From an uncultured Sphingomonadaceae bacterium (GTDB taxonomy: Bacteria > Pseudomonadota > Alphaproteobacteria > Sphingomonadales > Sphingomonadaceae), in NCBI GenBank assembly GCA_947503245.1, contig CANNCV010000001.1, positions 309,501 to 373,500 on the forward strand: 64,000 nt of DNA. Direction: 5' to 3'. The position numbers were made by a program, and so were the translations under genes. The notes beneath the pieces were generated by a model. It saw only the letters and a list, made by a program, of their open reading frames with translations, was not told the origin of the DNA and searched no databases. How positions within the stretch are numbered: position 1 is the first letter of the stretch; each line of letters starts with the position of its first letter. Below are positions 47,752 through 56,629 of the stretch, one piece after another.

Positions 47752-48486
47752 TCACCAATTTTCTTTCCACGGCCGCAGGTCCAATTCATGCGTCCATGCT
47801 GATCGGGGTTGCTCATGCAGCATCACATAATTGGCGGCAATGGCATCGGGTGACAAAATCGCATCCTGATCGCGCATCGTATCCACCCCAGGCACATTAT
47901 CGCGGATAAAGTTGGAATCGATCATGCCGTCCACCACCACATGCGCAACATGAATGCCGTGCGGCCCCAGCTCACGCGCCATGCTCTGCGCCAATGCCCG
48001 CAATGCAAATTTCGCACTGGCAAAGGCGGAGAAGCCATTGCCTCCCCGCACACTGGCCGTTGCTCCGGTAAAGATAATCGTACCCGCACCGCGCGGCGCC
48101 ATATATTTCGCTGCCTCACGCCCGGTTAAAAAGCCCGCAAAGGCCGCCATTTCCCACACTTTGCGATAGACCCGCGCCGTTGTTTCGCGAATGCCAAAAC
48201 GCACATTGGCGCCGATATTGAACACCACCACAGATAGCGGGGCGATATCCTGCTCAATGCGTGCAAATAATGCTGTCATCGCCTCTTCATCGCGCGCATC
48301 AACAGGGCACGCCACAGCTTCGCCGCCGCGCGCCGCAATATCCGCAACCAAATCGTCAAGCGCATCAGCATGGCGCGGCCGCCGTGCGACACAGACAATA
48401 TAACCCTTCGCCGCAAAGGCGCGCGCAATCGCACTGCCCGTATCGTCCCCTGCACCGATTATTAGACAGCTGCGCTTTGTGCTCAT
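47752..48486 (-). CDS. SDR family oxidoreductase lacking the catalytic tyrosine
   Basis: Rossmann-fold short-chain dehydrogenase. The cofactor motif is atypical (IIGAGDDTGSAIARAF), the NNAG block is replaced by VVFNIGANVRF, and the usual YxxxK reads FxxxK (AFASAKFALR); the serine is likely in GATASVRGG. A Phe at the Tyr position means that normal proton relay is absent. I recall a whole subfamily with this change, so it is probably not a sequencing error. The start at 48486 has GGAAG/AGG upstream. Operon with the isomerase gene. Confidence 0.82.
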   Translation of the reverse strand: MSTKRSCLIIGAGDDTGSAIARAFAAKGYIVCVARRPRHADALDDLVADIAARGGEAVACPVDARDEEAMTALFARIEQDIAPLSVVVFNIGANVRFGIRETTARVYRKVWEMAAFAGFLTGREAAKYMAPRGAGTIIFTGATASVRGGNGFSAFASAKFALRALAQSMARELGPHGIHVAHVVVDGMIDSNFIRDNVPGVDTMRDQDAILSPDAIAANYVMLHEQPRSAWTHELDLRPWKENW

Positions 48487-48564
48487 CACCCTGCTTCCCG
48501 ATCTTTTTGTCAGGCTCACAGATTTTCACGCGCCTTGCAAGAGCAGCTTAGCCAGTAATCATCC

Positions 48565-48705
48565 TTATTGTGTTGGTTCCTGTACCGCCAAAGCGCCTTT
48601 AACGGCGGACAAAAGTTTTGTTGGCTGATCATCCATAATGAAATGATAGCTATCTTCCACCTCAACCAGACGCTTATTGGTGAGAGCCTGATAGGCTGCG
48701 CCATT
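48565..48705 (-). pseudogene. Remnant: C-terminus of an alpha/beta hydrolase
   Basis: A 46-codon open segment ends in TAA and reads YQALTNKRLVEVEDSYHFI then MDDQPTKLLSAVKGAL. This is the typical C-terminal end of alpha/beta hydrolases, including the catalytic histidine and the DQP block. Upstream an in-frame TGA lies two codons before it and no start, nucleophile elbow or other core motif is present. It is best read as a degraded gene whose 5' part was lost, perhaps when the region next to thrS was rearranged. Confidence 0.7.
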
Positions 48706-48887
48706 TTGTCAAGTGTATTTTCCATATTGGAAACCACACTTACTTATTGCAGCCATGTTTGGCACATCTGATCATCATATTGAACATGGCATAAGATGGC
48801 GCATTGTGTGCTTGCTTTCGTAAAACCCATAAACACATGGACAAGGTGCCTTGCCATTTGCCGTCAATCGCGCCAAATGCTGAATCT

Positions 48888-50906
48888 ATGACTGATATGA
48901 TAAAAATTACCCTTCCTGATGGCTCTGAACGGCAGGTATCGCACGGCACAACACCGGCGCAAATTGCCGCCGATATCGGCCCCGGCCTTGCCAAAGCCGC
49001 CATGGCCGCGCGCATTGATGGTGAAGTGCGCGATATTATGCGCCCATTGGAAGAAGATACACAGCTTGCGCTGATCACCGCACGTGATGAGTCTGAAGCG
49101 CTGGAGCTGGTGCGTCATGACTTTGCGCATGTGCTGGCGGAGGCTGTGCAAAGCCTGTTCCCGGGCACGCAGATCACCTTTGGTCCGGCAACCGATGACG
49201 GCTTTTATTATGATGTGAAAGCACCGGAAACGCGCGATCCGTTTTCCATGGATGACCTGCCGGCCATTGAAGAAGAAATGCGCCGCATCATCAAGGCGGA
49301 TAAACCGCTTATCCGCGAAGTCTGGTCACGCGCCGACCTGATCAAGAAATGGGCGGACGAAGGCGAGAGTTTTAAGGCTGAATGGGCGGGCGAGCTGCCT
49401 GAAAATGAGGAGCTGACCGTCTATTGGTCGGGCGAACCACAAAGTGATGGCGCGTGGATGGATATGTGCCGCGGGCCGCATCTGGCCAGCACGGGCAAGC
49501 TGGACCCGCAAGCGTTTAAGCTGATGCGCGTGGCCGGTGCCTATTGGCGCGGCGACCAGAATAATGCGCAGCTGACCCGTATTTACGGCACTGGCTGGCT
49601 CAACAAAAAACAGCTTAATGCCCATTTGCATATGCTGGAAGAAGCGGCCAAGCGCGACCACCGCAAGCTGGGGCAGGAAATGGATCTGTTCCACTTTCAA
49701 CCAGAAGCGCAGGGCAGCTGTTTCTGGCACCCGCAGGGTTTTGTCATCTGGCGTGAGCTAGAGGCCTATATGCGCCGTGCCATTGATAATGGCGGCTATG
49801 AAGAGATTAAGACACCGCAGCTTATGGATGTGAAGCAGTGGGAGCAATCGGGTCATTGGGGCAAATATTCCGAAAATATGTTTGCTGTGCCCGATGAAGT
49901 GCCGGATGCGGAAAGCGATGGCCCGGTGATCAGCGGCGAAGGCGATATGATGGCGATTAAGCCCATGAATTGCCCTGCGCATGTGCTGGTTTTCCGTCAG
50001 GGTATCAAATCCTATCGTGATCTGCCGCTGCGGCTGTTCGAGCATGGCTGTTGCCACCGTAATGAGCCGCACGGCGCTCTGCACGGCCTGATGCGCGTGC
50101 GCCAATTCACGCAGGATGATGCACATATTTTCTGCCGCGAAGACCAGATCGTAGAGGAAACCCGCATATTCTGTGAGTTGGCGGACCGTGTGTATAAAGA
50201 TTTGGGCTTTGAAAAATACGCCATCAAATTGGCACTGCGTCCCGAAAAACGCTTCGGCAGCGACGCCGATTGGGACAAGGCCGAAGAAGAATTGCGTCAG
50301 GCCGTGATTGATGCAGGCATGGCGACGGAAGAATTTGGCTGGGAAGAATTACCGGGCGAAGGGGCCTTTTACGCGCCCAAGCTGGAATGGCATTTAACCG
50401 ATGCCATTGGGCGGACCTGGCAAGTTGGCACCATTCAGTCAGACCGCGTATTGCCCGAACGTCTGGACGCCAGCTATGTTGGTGAGGATGGCGAGCGCCA
50501 TCGCCCCGTCATGCTGCACCGCGCGATTTTTGGCAGCTATGAGCGCTTTATCGGCATTTTGATTGAGAATTATGCTGGTAAGCTGCCCGTCTGGCTGGCC
50601 CCGACACAGGCCGTTGTGGCAACCATTGTTTCGGATGCCGATGATTATGCCAAAGAGGTTGTTGCCAAGCTAAAGGCCGCTGGCATTCGTGTTGATGCTG
50701 ATCTGCGCAATGAAAAGATCAACTATAAAGTGCGTGAGCATAGTCTGGCCAAAGTGCCCAATCTGTTGGTTGTCGGCAAGCAAGAGGCCGAAAAAGGCAG
50801 CGTGGCCCTGCGCCAATTGGGTGAGAAACAACAGCAATTCCTGCCGCTGGATGAGGCCATTGCCATGCTGAAACGCGACGCAACACCGCCCGATTTAAAG
50901 GGGTAA
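48888..50906 (+). CDS. thrS: Threonyl-tRNA synthetase
   Basis: Class II synthetase with an N-terminal TGS domain ([16 protein letters not shown]), an editing domain with zinc-type HxxxH motif ([13 protein letters not shown]), and the catalytic core ([44 protein letters not shown], and motif 3 in [18 protein letters not shown]). The anticodon-binding domain is C-terminal. The ATG at 48888 is chosen; the upstream extension is unlike the family. In many bacteria infC follows thrS directly; here a DUF3800 gene and a GH5 gene intervene. Confidence 0.97.
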   Translation: MTDMIKITLPDGSERQVSHGTTPAQIAADIGPGLAKAAMAARIDGEVRDIMRPLEEDTQLALITARDESEALELVRHDFAHVLAEAVQSLFPGTQITFGPATDDGFYYDVKAPETRDPFSMDDLPAIEEEMRRIIKADKPLIREVWSRADLIKKWADEGESFKAEWAGELPENEELTVYWSGEPQSDGAWMDMCRGPHLASTGKLDPQAFKLMRVAGAYWRGDQNNAQLTRIYGTGWLNKKQLNAHLHMLEEAAKRDHRKLGQEMDLFHFQPEAQGSCFWHPQGFVIWRELEAYMRRAIDNGGYEEIKTPQLMDVKQWEQSGHWGKYSENMFAVPDEVPDAESDGPVISGEGDMMAIKPMNCPAHVLVFRQGIKSYRDLPLRLFEHGCCHRNEPHGALHGLMRVRQFTQDDAHIFCREDQIVEETRIFCELADRVYKDLGFEKYAIKLALRPEKRFGSDADWDKAEEELRQAVIDAGMATEEFGWEELPGEGAFYAPKLEWHLTDAIGRTWQVGTIQSDRVLPERLDASYVGEDGERHRPVMLHRAIFGSYERFIGILIENYAGKLPVWLAPTQAVVATIVSDADDYAKEVVAKLKAAGIRVDADLRNEKINYKVREHSLAKVPNLLVVGKQEAEKGSVALRQLGEKQQQFLPLDEAIAMLKRDATPPDLKG

Positions 50907-50961
50907 TTAGTGTATTAACACAGCCTTTTATTTTTAATATTTTTGCACTATATTTGTAAAT

Positions 50962-51744
50962 ATGGCCGGTAATCTTACAAATAAATTCATCGTATATGTT
51001 GATGAAAGTGGCGATCACTCTTTAGATCAAATTGATAAAGAATACCCTATATTCGTTCTGGCACTTTGTGTTTTTTATCAGAAAAATTATATCGAAAATG
51101 TTGTGTCAAATGTAGAAAAGTTAAAGTTTGAAAAATTTGGTCACGACATAATTGTATTGCACGAGCGAGAAATTAGACGTGATTTGGGCGTTTTCAAATT
51201 TAAAGATAAAGATGATAAAAATCGATTTATTAGTAGCTTAACAAATATAATTGAAGACAGCAATTTCATATTAATCGCCAGTGTTATCGACAAGCGCGCT
51301 GTCGATATTAATGCAATTGACGATAGAAACGCTTATCACATAGCACTAAACGACTGCATAGAGAGTTTGATCGACCTTCTAGACGAAAAAGAGCAGCAGA
51401 AAACCAATTTACATATAGTCTTTGAAAGGCGAGGAGCGAAAGAAGATAAAGAACTTGAGCTAGAGTTTCGCCGTATTTGTTCAGGCCGTAACAAGCGAAA
51501 CATCAAACTCCCCTATGAGATTATATTTGCAGATAAAAAGGTTAATTCCACAGGCCTGCAACTAGCCGATCTTGTTGCTCGGCCTATTGGTATCAATCAT
51601 TTACGACCCGAGAAGAATAACCGTGCATTCAATGTTTTAAAAAAGAAATTTTTCTGTAACGGTGGCCGTCAAAATGTTGGTAAAAATTTTATAGGTTATG
51701 GGCTTAATATTTTCCCGCCCCAAAAAAGCGAAAAGCCCCGATGA
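50962..51744 (+). CDS. DUF3800 domain protein
   Basis: A 260-residue protein of the DUF3800 family: YVDESGDHSLDQI at the N-terminus, KFGHDIIVLHEREIRRDLG, and STGLQLADLVARPIG near the C-terminus. The family has a predicted RNase H-like fold with conserved acidic residues and is common on mobile elements and near defence genes; the activity is unproven. The gene is visibly richer in A, T and Lys/Ile/Asn codons than its neighbours, a sign of recent transfer. It sits alone between thrS and a GH5 gene, with no partner gene. Confidence 0.85.
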   Translation: MAGNLTNKFIVYVDESGDHSLDQIDKEYPIFVLALCVFYQKNYIENVVSNVEKLKFEKFGHDIIVLHEREIRRDLGVFKFKDKDDKNRFISSLTNIIEDSNFILIASVIDKRAVDINAIDDRNAYHIALNDCIESLIDLLDEKEQQKTNLHIVFERRGAKEDKELELEFRRICSGRNKRNIKLPYEIIFADKKVNSTGLQLADLVARPIGINHLRPEKNNRAFNVLKKKFFCNGGRQNVGKNFIGYGLNIFPPQKSEKPR

Positions 51745-51919
51745 AACTCACCGAGGCTATAACGCCGACCGAGAAACCCCAATCCATTTACAACTATAAT
51801 ATATCATTATCCGTTATGGATATCAAGAGAGAGTTCCACGAGTCGCACCGTCTCTGACTTTGAGATTAAACGCTTTATAATTTACAACAAAAGTTATTCA
51901 CAGATATAATATTTGCCGC

Positions 51920-53062
51920 TTATAGCCCTATTGCGGTAAGCAATTGCTGTATCCAGCCGCCATTGCCTTCACGGAACTGAAAGGTGTTGGTATAAGCCCA
52001 GGGACAGCCATCAATATCAGCATCGCCATAGGCGGTGTTGACGGCCTCATAATATTCAGCGCGCTCATCCAGCGCGACATCCTCAAAAACACCATATTCG
52101 CCTAGCCATAAAGGGCGGCCAGTACGCGCCATAAAATCGCGCGCTATCTGAACATCTCTCGCAAGCTGATCACGGTCAACCTGGGTAAAGCGCACCCCTG
52201 TTGGTGGAACAGGTGTAATAAAAGGCGCGCCCTGATGGGTAAAGAAAAACGGGTCATAATAATGGAATGTTGCAATGATATAAGGATCATTGGGTATTGG
52301 CAGCGTCGCAAGCGAGCGAATACTACTAAACCCTTCACCACCGACAACAACTGGCCGTGTGGGGTTGGAAACGCGTATCTCTGCAAGGGCGGGGTTTAAT
52401 ATGCTCAGCAAGTTGCGATTGGTAAGGTTGACGCTGGGCTCGTTCAGTAACTCAAACCACAGAACATCATCCGGATAGCTGGAAAATTGATCGCCCACTT
52501 GGCGCCAGATACCCGCCAGACGCGGAGCCTCCAACTCCGGATTTTCATAAATATCACCTTGCGGATCACTATAATGGTGCAAATCCAGCACAACGCGTAG
52601 CCCCGCCGCGCGCGCTTGATCCACCACCTCTATCACACGCGCCATAAAATTGGGATCAATCGCATAGGGCGCATTGGTGTCAGCATGGTTTGACCAGCGC
52701 ACAGGCAAGCGCACGGTTTCGAAACCTTCCGCAGCAATGGCCGCAAAATCCGTATCATTGATGGGGCGGCCAAAATCACCTTCATTGGGCGCCTCCAAAT
52801 GATTGCCCATATTGATGCATGCCCCAGTGCGCGCATCGGCCTGTGTTAAAGCCGAAGCAACCGGCGTGGTGGGCAAAGGCGTTGCCGGTGGTGGCGGAGG
52901 TGGCGGAGGTGGCGGAGGCGGAGGTGGGGGCGGCGGCGCGGAAGCAATGGGTGGCGGCGGCGATGTGCTGACCGGCGATGATGTCTCAGAATCTCCGCCA
53001 CATGCCGCGAGAGTACACACCGCGCCAGCCAAGATCGTTGTAGAACGTATTATATGTCCCAT
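51920..53062 (-). CDS. Glycoside hydrolase family 5 lipoprotein with polyproline linker
   Basis: Secreted endo-beta-glucanase-type enzyme. A lipobox (LAACGGDS) follows the signal peptide, then a Ser/Pro linker with 17 consecutive prolines, then a GH5 TIM barrel: GFETVRLPVRWSN, VVLDLHHYSD, the acid/base glutamate in WFELLNEPSV and the nucleophile in LWLGEYGVF. The start at 53062 has GGGGTAAGG upstream. A perfect GTTAGCGCTAAC palindrome just upstream suggests a LacI-family repressor. It faces away from infC and interrupts the usual thrS-infC order. Confidence 0.9.
   Translation of the reverse strand: MGHIIRSTTILAGAVCTLAACGGDSETSSPVSTSPPPPIASAPPPPPPPPPPPPPPPPPATPLPTTPVASALTQADARTGACINMGNHLEAPNEGDFGRPINDTDFAAIAAEGFETVRLPVRWSNHADTNAPYAIDPNFMARVIEVVDQARAAGLRVVLDLHHYSDPQGDIYENPELEAPRLAGIWRQVGDQFSSYPDDVLWFELLNEPSVNLTNRNLLSILNPALAEIRVSNPTRPVVVGGEGFSSIRSLATLPIPNDPYIIATFHYYDPFFFTHQGAPFITPVPPTGVRFTQVDRDQLARDVQIARDFMARTGRPLWLGEYGVFEDVALDERAEYYEAVNTAYGDADIDGCPWAYTNTFQFREGNGGWIQQLLTAIGL
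52878..52937. repeat. Proline-codon microsatellite in the GH5 gene
   Basis: A run of GGTGGCGGA-type triplets, read on the minus strand as 17 proline codons (CCG, CCA, CCT, CCC). Its repetitive structure is prone to slippage, always by whole codons if units of 3 or 9 are lost or gained, so linker length may vary between strains. Translation of such a run normally needs EF-P. Confidence 0.85.
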
Positions 53063-53077
53063 AGCCTTACCCCCTAC

Positions 53078-53089
53078 GTTAGCGCTAAC
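53078..53089. promoter_or_regulatory. LacI-family-type operator upstream of GH5
   Basis: GTTAGCGCTAAC is a perfect 12-bp palindrome with a central CG, the hallmark of LacI/GalR-family operators. It lies 16-27 bases upstream of the GH5 start codon, where a repressor would block transcription or elongation. No lacI-type gene is in the window. Sugar-induced GH5 expression is inferred. Confidence 0.7.
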
Positions 53090-53348
53090 CATATGCCAAT
53101 AATCAACCAAGTCAGTCAAGGCCTGCACAAATAATGCGATAACCGCCCTGTCTCTGCCAGTGCGCCGCGGTGAAATCACTTAGGCTTGAACGCTCTAGAG
53201 CACTATTTTGCATCAGCTTACACCCATTTGCGTTGCATAAAGGGCGCAGTTGCCGCTGTTCACAGCGTCAAAGGGTGATTTGCCCCTTTATTAACGCCGG
53301 CAAAGACCCTAATAGACTCGCAAGCTAACAAATTCAGGAGAATGACCC

Positions 53349-53894
53349 ATACGCTCGCCAACTTCACGCCGCGGACCTTCGGCTCCGCCGAAAAACGGTC
53401 CACGATTTAACGATTTTATCCAATCTCCCACTGTAAGGGTGATTGATGACCAGGGCGAAAATCTGGGCATATTGGACACTGACGAAGCGGTAGAACGCGC
53501 CAAGGCCGTGGGTCTTGATCTGGTGGAAGTCTCCCCCAATGCAGAACCGCCTGTTGCCAAATTTCTGGATATCGGCAAGTTTAAATATGAGGCTCAGAAA
53601 AAGGCCAATCTTGCACGTAAATCACAGAAGACGCAGGACATCAAAGAAATCAAGATGCGCCCTAATATCGACAGTCATGATTATGATGTGAAGATGAAAA
53701 AGGTGCACCAATTTATCGGTAATGGCGATAAGGTGAAGGTTACTTTGCGTTTTCGCGGCCGTGAAATGGCGCACCAGCAACTGGGTATGCAATTGCTGCA
53801 ACGTGTTCAGGAAGACACCAAAGAAGACGCAAAGGTTGAGGCTTATCCCCGCCTTGAAGGTCGGCAAATGCTGATGGTGTTGTCACCAAAATAA
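53349..53894 (+). CDS. infC: Translation initiation factor IF-3, AUA start
   Basis: IF-3 binds the 30S subunit, prevents premature 50S joining and rejects non-canonical start codons. Conserved blocks: [60 protein letters not shown] and ALRFRGREM-like [16 protein letters not shown]. The conserved GPRFND region lies upstream of the first canonical start (GTG 53439), and an in-frame TGA is at 53343. The only start candidate between them is ATA at 53349, 8 bases after AGGAG. This matches the well-known use of AUU/AUA-type starts in infC for autoregulation. No rpmI-rplT follows. Confidence 0.92.
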   Translation: MRSPTSRRGPSAPPKNGPRFNDFIQSPTVRVIDDQGENLGILDTDEAVERAKAVGLDLVEVSPNAEPPVAKFLDIGKFKYEAQKKANLARKSQKTQDIKEIKMRPNIDSHDYDVKMKKVHQFIGNGDKVKVTLRFRGREMAHQQLGMQLLQRVQEDTKEDAKVEAYPRLEGRQMLMVLSPK

Positions 53895-53949
53895 TAGCTG
53901 CGCAAACAGTAACTTATGCGCACTCATTCAAAGATAATAGTGAAATATA

Positions 53950-53984
53950 GGTCACGCCGCGGCGCACTTGTGCTCGGCGTGACC
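53950..53984. terminator. Long hairpin between convergent infC and SDR genes
   Basis: GGTCACGCCG (53950-53959) pairs perfectly with CGGCGTGACC (53975-53984), with an inner GCAC/GTGC stem. It lies between two convergent genes and is symmetric, so it probably terminates both. There is no long U-run. Confidence 0.65.
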
Positions 53985-53998
53985 AGCATTGTCTATTA

Positions 53999-54991
53999 TT
54001 ACAGAGCAGCAATCATCTCTTCACTCAGCGCCCATAAACGCTCAGCCGCTTCGGGATCCACTGCATAGGGCATGACATTTTTATAGCGCACAGGCTCTGC
54101 TGGATTATCCATCTGCGCAACATCGCAATTCTCACAATATAGGCCGCCTGTATCGGCCAATTGTGGATGGGTTGCAGCCCATAGGCCGGTGCCAGCACCC
54201 TGGCTGGGTGTTTTGAACATTTTGGCAGCCGCTTCTGACGGTTCGCCATCTTCATTCAACCACCCCAAAGCCACCATTTCCTCCCTAGGAAGATGCCGCT
54301 GCAAAGGCGTCATAATACCACCGGGATGAACGGAAAAGGCGCGAGCACCAAATGCAGAAAGCCGTTTGTTCAACCCCATGGCAAACAAGGCATTCGCCGT
54401 TTTTGACTGGCCATAAGCCTGCCATTTATCATATTCGCCATCGCGAAAATGTGGATCATCCCAGCGAATATCACTCAGCTTATGGCCTGTAGATGACAGG
54501 GCAACGACGCGCACATCGCTACCCTTTTGCTGGGCAGTCGTTTCAAGCATTGGCATCAACGCTTTGGTGAGGGCAAAATGCCCCAAATGATTAACGCCAA
54601 ATTGCTGCTCCCAACCATTTGGCCCAATCCGTGTTTCAGGGCAGGCCATGATGCCGGCATTGTTGATCAACAGGTCGAGACGGCCATGATCATTGGCAAA
54701 GCTTTCGGCAAAGCCATAGACCGAGTCCAGATCCGCCAAATCCATAGATTCGACATGGATATCACCCAATATATCAACCAAAGCTGCATGCGCGCGCGGC
54801 ATATCGCGAGCAGGGACGATCACAGTCGCACCTGCCTTAGCAATCGCGCGCACCGTTTCCACACCAAGGCCGGAATAGCCGCCAGTTACAATGGCCGTTT
54901 TGCCGTTAAGCGAACGGCCTTTCATTATGTCATTTGGCTCGCTGAACATTCCGAAGCCGGAATGAAGGGGATGCTGTTTGTGCGTTGTCAT
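53999..54991 (-). CDS. SDR family oxidoreductase, retinol dehydrogenase-like
   Basis: Classical or extended short-chain dehydrogenase. The cofactor motif is TGGYSGLGVETV, the NNAG motif is LLINNAGIMACP, and catalytic residues are Ser in VVALSSTGHKL and Tyr-Lys in WQAYGQSKTAN. The length of 330 and the motif layout match RDH/WWOX-like SDRs that often act on lipophilic alcohols or ketones. AAGGGAAA precedes the ATG. The substrate is unknown. It appears monocistronic. Confidence 0.9.
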   Translation of the reverse strand: MTTHKQHPLHSGFGMFSEPNDIMKGRSLNGKTAIVTGGYSGLGVETVRAIAKAGATVIVPARDMPRAHAALVDILGDIHVESMDLADLDSVYGFAESFANDHGRLDLLINNAGIMACPETRIGPNGWEQQFGVNHLGHFALTKALMPMLETTAQQKGSDVRVVALSSTGHKLSDIRWDDPHFRDGEYDKWQAYGQSKTANALFAMGLNKRLSAFGARAFSVHPGGIMTPLQRHLPREEMVALGWLNEDGEPSEAAAKMFKTPSQGAGTGLWAATHPQLADTGGLYCENCDVAQMDNPAEPVRYKNVMPYAVDPEAAERLWALSEEMIAAL

Positions 54992-55072
54992 TATCGTTTC
55001 CCTTTTAGATTAGGCCCAAACGCTCTCCTCAAAAACTCCCACAGATCAGAAAAATAGCGTCTTACAAACCGC

Positions 55073-56185
55073 TTATGCCAGAGCCGAAGCGATAGGTAAA
55101 TGCGTGTAACCTAGATCGCGAGCCACGGCCTCATAGGTCACATTACCATTCCAGATGTTCAGGCCCTCTGCCAGATGTGGGTCGCTGCGCATGGCCTCTT
55201 TCCAGCCCAGATTGGCAATTCTCAGAGCATGTGGCAGCGTCACATTGTTGAGAGCATAGGTAGAGGTCCGTGATACCGCACCTGGCATATTGGCTACGCA
55301 ATAATGTACGATATCATCAACCACATAGGTTGGTTCAGCATGGGTCGTGGCTTTGGATGTTTCAAAGCAACCGCCCTGATCAATGGCAACATCCACCAGC
55401 ACAGCGCCGGGTTTCATTGTGCTTAGCATGGCCCGCGTAACCAGCTTTGGTGCTGCAGCACCGGGTATCAAAACTGCACCTATAACCAAATCAGCCTCCG
55501 CCACACATTCGGCAAGATTGGCAAGGTTGGAAAAACGCGTTTTCGCGCGTGCTTCAAAATAATGCCCCAAACGCTCCAACACGTCGGGATCACGGTCCAA
55601 TATGGTTACATCTGCACCAACGCCAGCTGCCATTTGCGCCGCGTTAAAGCCTACTACGCCCCCGCCAATCACAGCAACTTTGGCTGGTGCCACACCGGGC
55701 ACGCCGCCCAACAGCACACCGCGCCCGCCATGGGCCTTTTCCAAAGCGGTCGCGCCCGCTTGGATAGACATGCGTCCTGCAACCTGACTCATGGGTTTAA
55801 GCAATGGCAGACCGCCCTTACCTGTCACCGTTTCATAAGCGATACATGTCGCTCCGGATTTCACCAGATCGGCTGTTTGTTCAGGGTCCGGGGCAAGATG
55901 CAAATAAGTATAAAGCACTTGGCCTTCACGCAGCATAGCGCGTTCCCCTGCCTGAGGTTCTTTGACTTTGACCACCATCTCGCAACGTTCAAAGATCGCT
56001 TCTGGTCCATCCACCAATTCAGCGCCGGCCGCCTGATAATCGTCATCACTTGCCCCTATGCCAAGGCCAGCCGATTTTTCGACCAACACTTGATGGCCAT
56101 TTTCGACAAGTTCGCGTGCACTTTCAGGCGTTAAGCCAACGCGATATTCATGGTTTTTGATTTCTTTAGGGGTGCCAATACGCAT
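55073..56185 (-). CDS. ald: Alanine dehydrogenase
   Basis: NAD-dependent reversible deamination of L-alanine to pyruvate and ammonia. The N-terminal [20 protein letters not shown], the catalytic-lysine region [10 protein letters not shown], the catalytic-histidine region [10 protein letters not shown] and the NAD motif [17 protein letters not shown] are all present; length 370 is typical. The upstream palindrome at 56264-56283 may be an operator for an Lrp/AldR-type regulator. It converges on no gene and appears monocistronic. Confidence 0.96.
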   Translation of the reverse strand: MRIGTPKEIKNHEYRVGLTPESARELVENGHQVLVEKSAGLGIGASDDDYQAAGAELVDGPEAIFERCEMVVKVKEPQAGERAMLREGQVLYTYLHLAPDPEQTADLVKSGATCIAYETVTGKGGLPLLKPMSQVAGRMSIQAGATALEKAHGGRGVLLGGVPGVAPAKVAVIGGGVVGFNAAQMAAGVGADVTILDRDPDVLERLGHYFEARAKTRFSNLANLAECVAEADLVIGAVLIPGAAAPKLVTRAMLSTMKPGAVLVDVAIDQGGCFETSKATTHAEPTYVVDDIVHYCVANMPGAVSRTSTYALNNVTLPHALRIANLGWKEAMRSDPHLAEGLNIWNGNVTYEAVARDLGYTHLPIASALA

Positions 56186-56263
56186 AAAACGACTCTCTCA
56201 TGGTGATGATGAGCGCTGATCATAATAAAAATATCGTGCGATGACGAGAGGATGCGTTAACAA

Positions 56264-56283
56264 AATTTCACTGCTGTGAAATT
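56264..56283. promoter_or_regulatory. Palindrome between ald and the DUF1905 gene
   Basis: AATTTCACTGCTGTGAAATT has perfect 8-base arms. It is 79-98 bases upstream of ald, suitable for a regulator such as an Lrp/AldR-type protein. It is also 13 bases after the stop of the DUF1905 gene and is followed on that strand by TTTTGTT, so it could equally be a weak terminator. Confidence 0.5.
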
Positions 56284-56296
56284 ATTTGTCGCACAC

Positions 56297-56629
56297 TCAT
56301 ATCAATCGCAATGTCAGCATGACATTATCACCCTCTATAAGGCCCTCTGCCTTGCGCACCTTGGCCTTTACCGGCAGCAAATATTCTGCGCCCTTTTTGT
56401 TCGGAAAAATTGATGTTTGCCAGATAGTTGTGCCAATCTGTGCTTCTACTTTGAGGCTTCCCCAACCACGCTTTTTGGGCAGACCAAGCTCAAGTCTGGC
56501 TATTACAGCATGGTCATGAATATTGCTGGCAATATCGCCATCTATTGTCAAAAAATGCCAACTGCCCTTGCCTGTATCAGAGCGCCAGACCCACAGCGTC
56601 GAGCGTATTGAGAAGCAATCAGCGTTCAC
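56297..56629 (-). CDS. DUF1905 domain protein
   Basis: A 110-residue protein resembling DUF1905, a small beta-barrel domain often fused to or paired with YdeI-type proteins. Visible features are the WHFLTIDGDIASNI strand pair, RGWGSLKVEAQIGTTIWQTSIFP and LLPVKAKVRKAEGLIEGDNV. The function is unknown. Its start overlaps the stop of the cyclophilin gene by 4 bases (ATGA), so the two are translationally coupled. Confidence 0.82.
   Translation of the reverse strand: MNADCFSIRSTLWVWRSDTGKGSWHFLTIDGDIASNIHDHAVIARLELGLPKKRGWGSLKVEAQIGTTIWQTSIFPNKKGAEYLLPVKAKVRKAEGLIEGDNVMLTLRLI

Noticed and set aside
51894-51902. TTATTCACA, an exact DnaA-box match downstream of the DUF3800 gene
   Set aside because: It is single, with no cluster of boxes, no AT-rich unwinding element recognised as an origin and no dnaA/dnaN nearby; one 9-base match in 64 kb is expected by chance.
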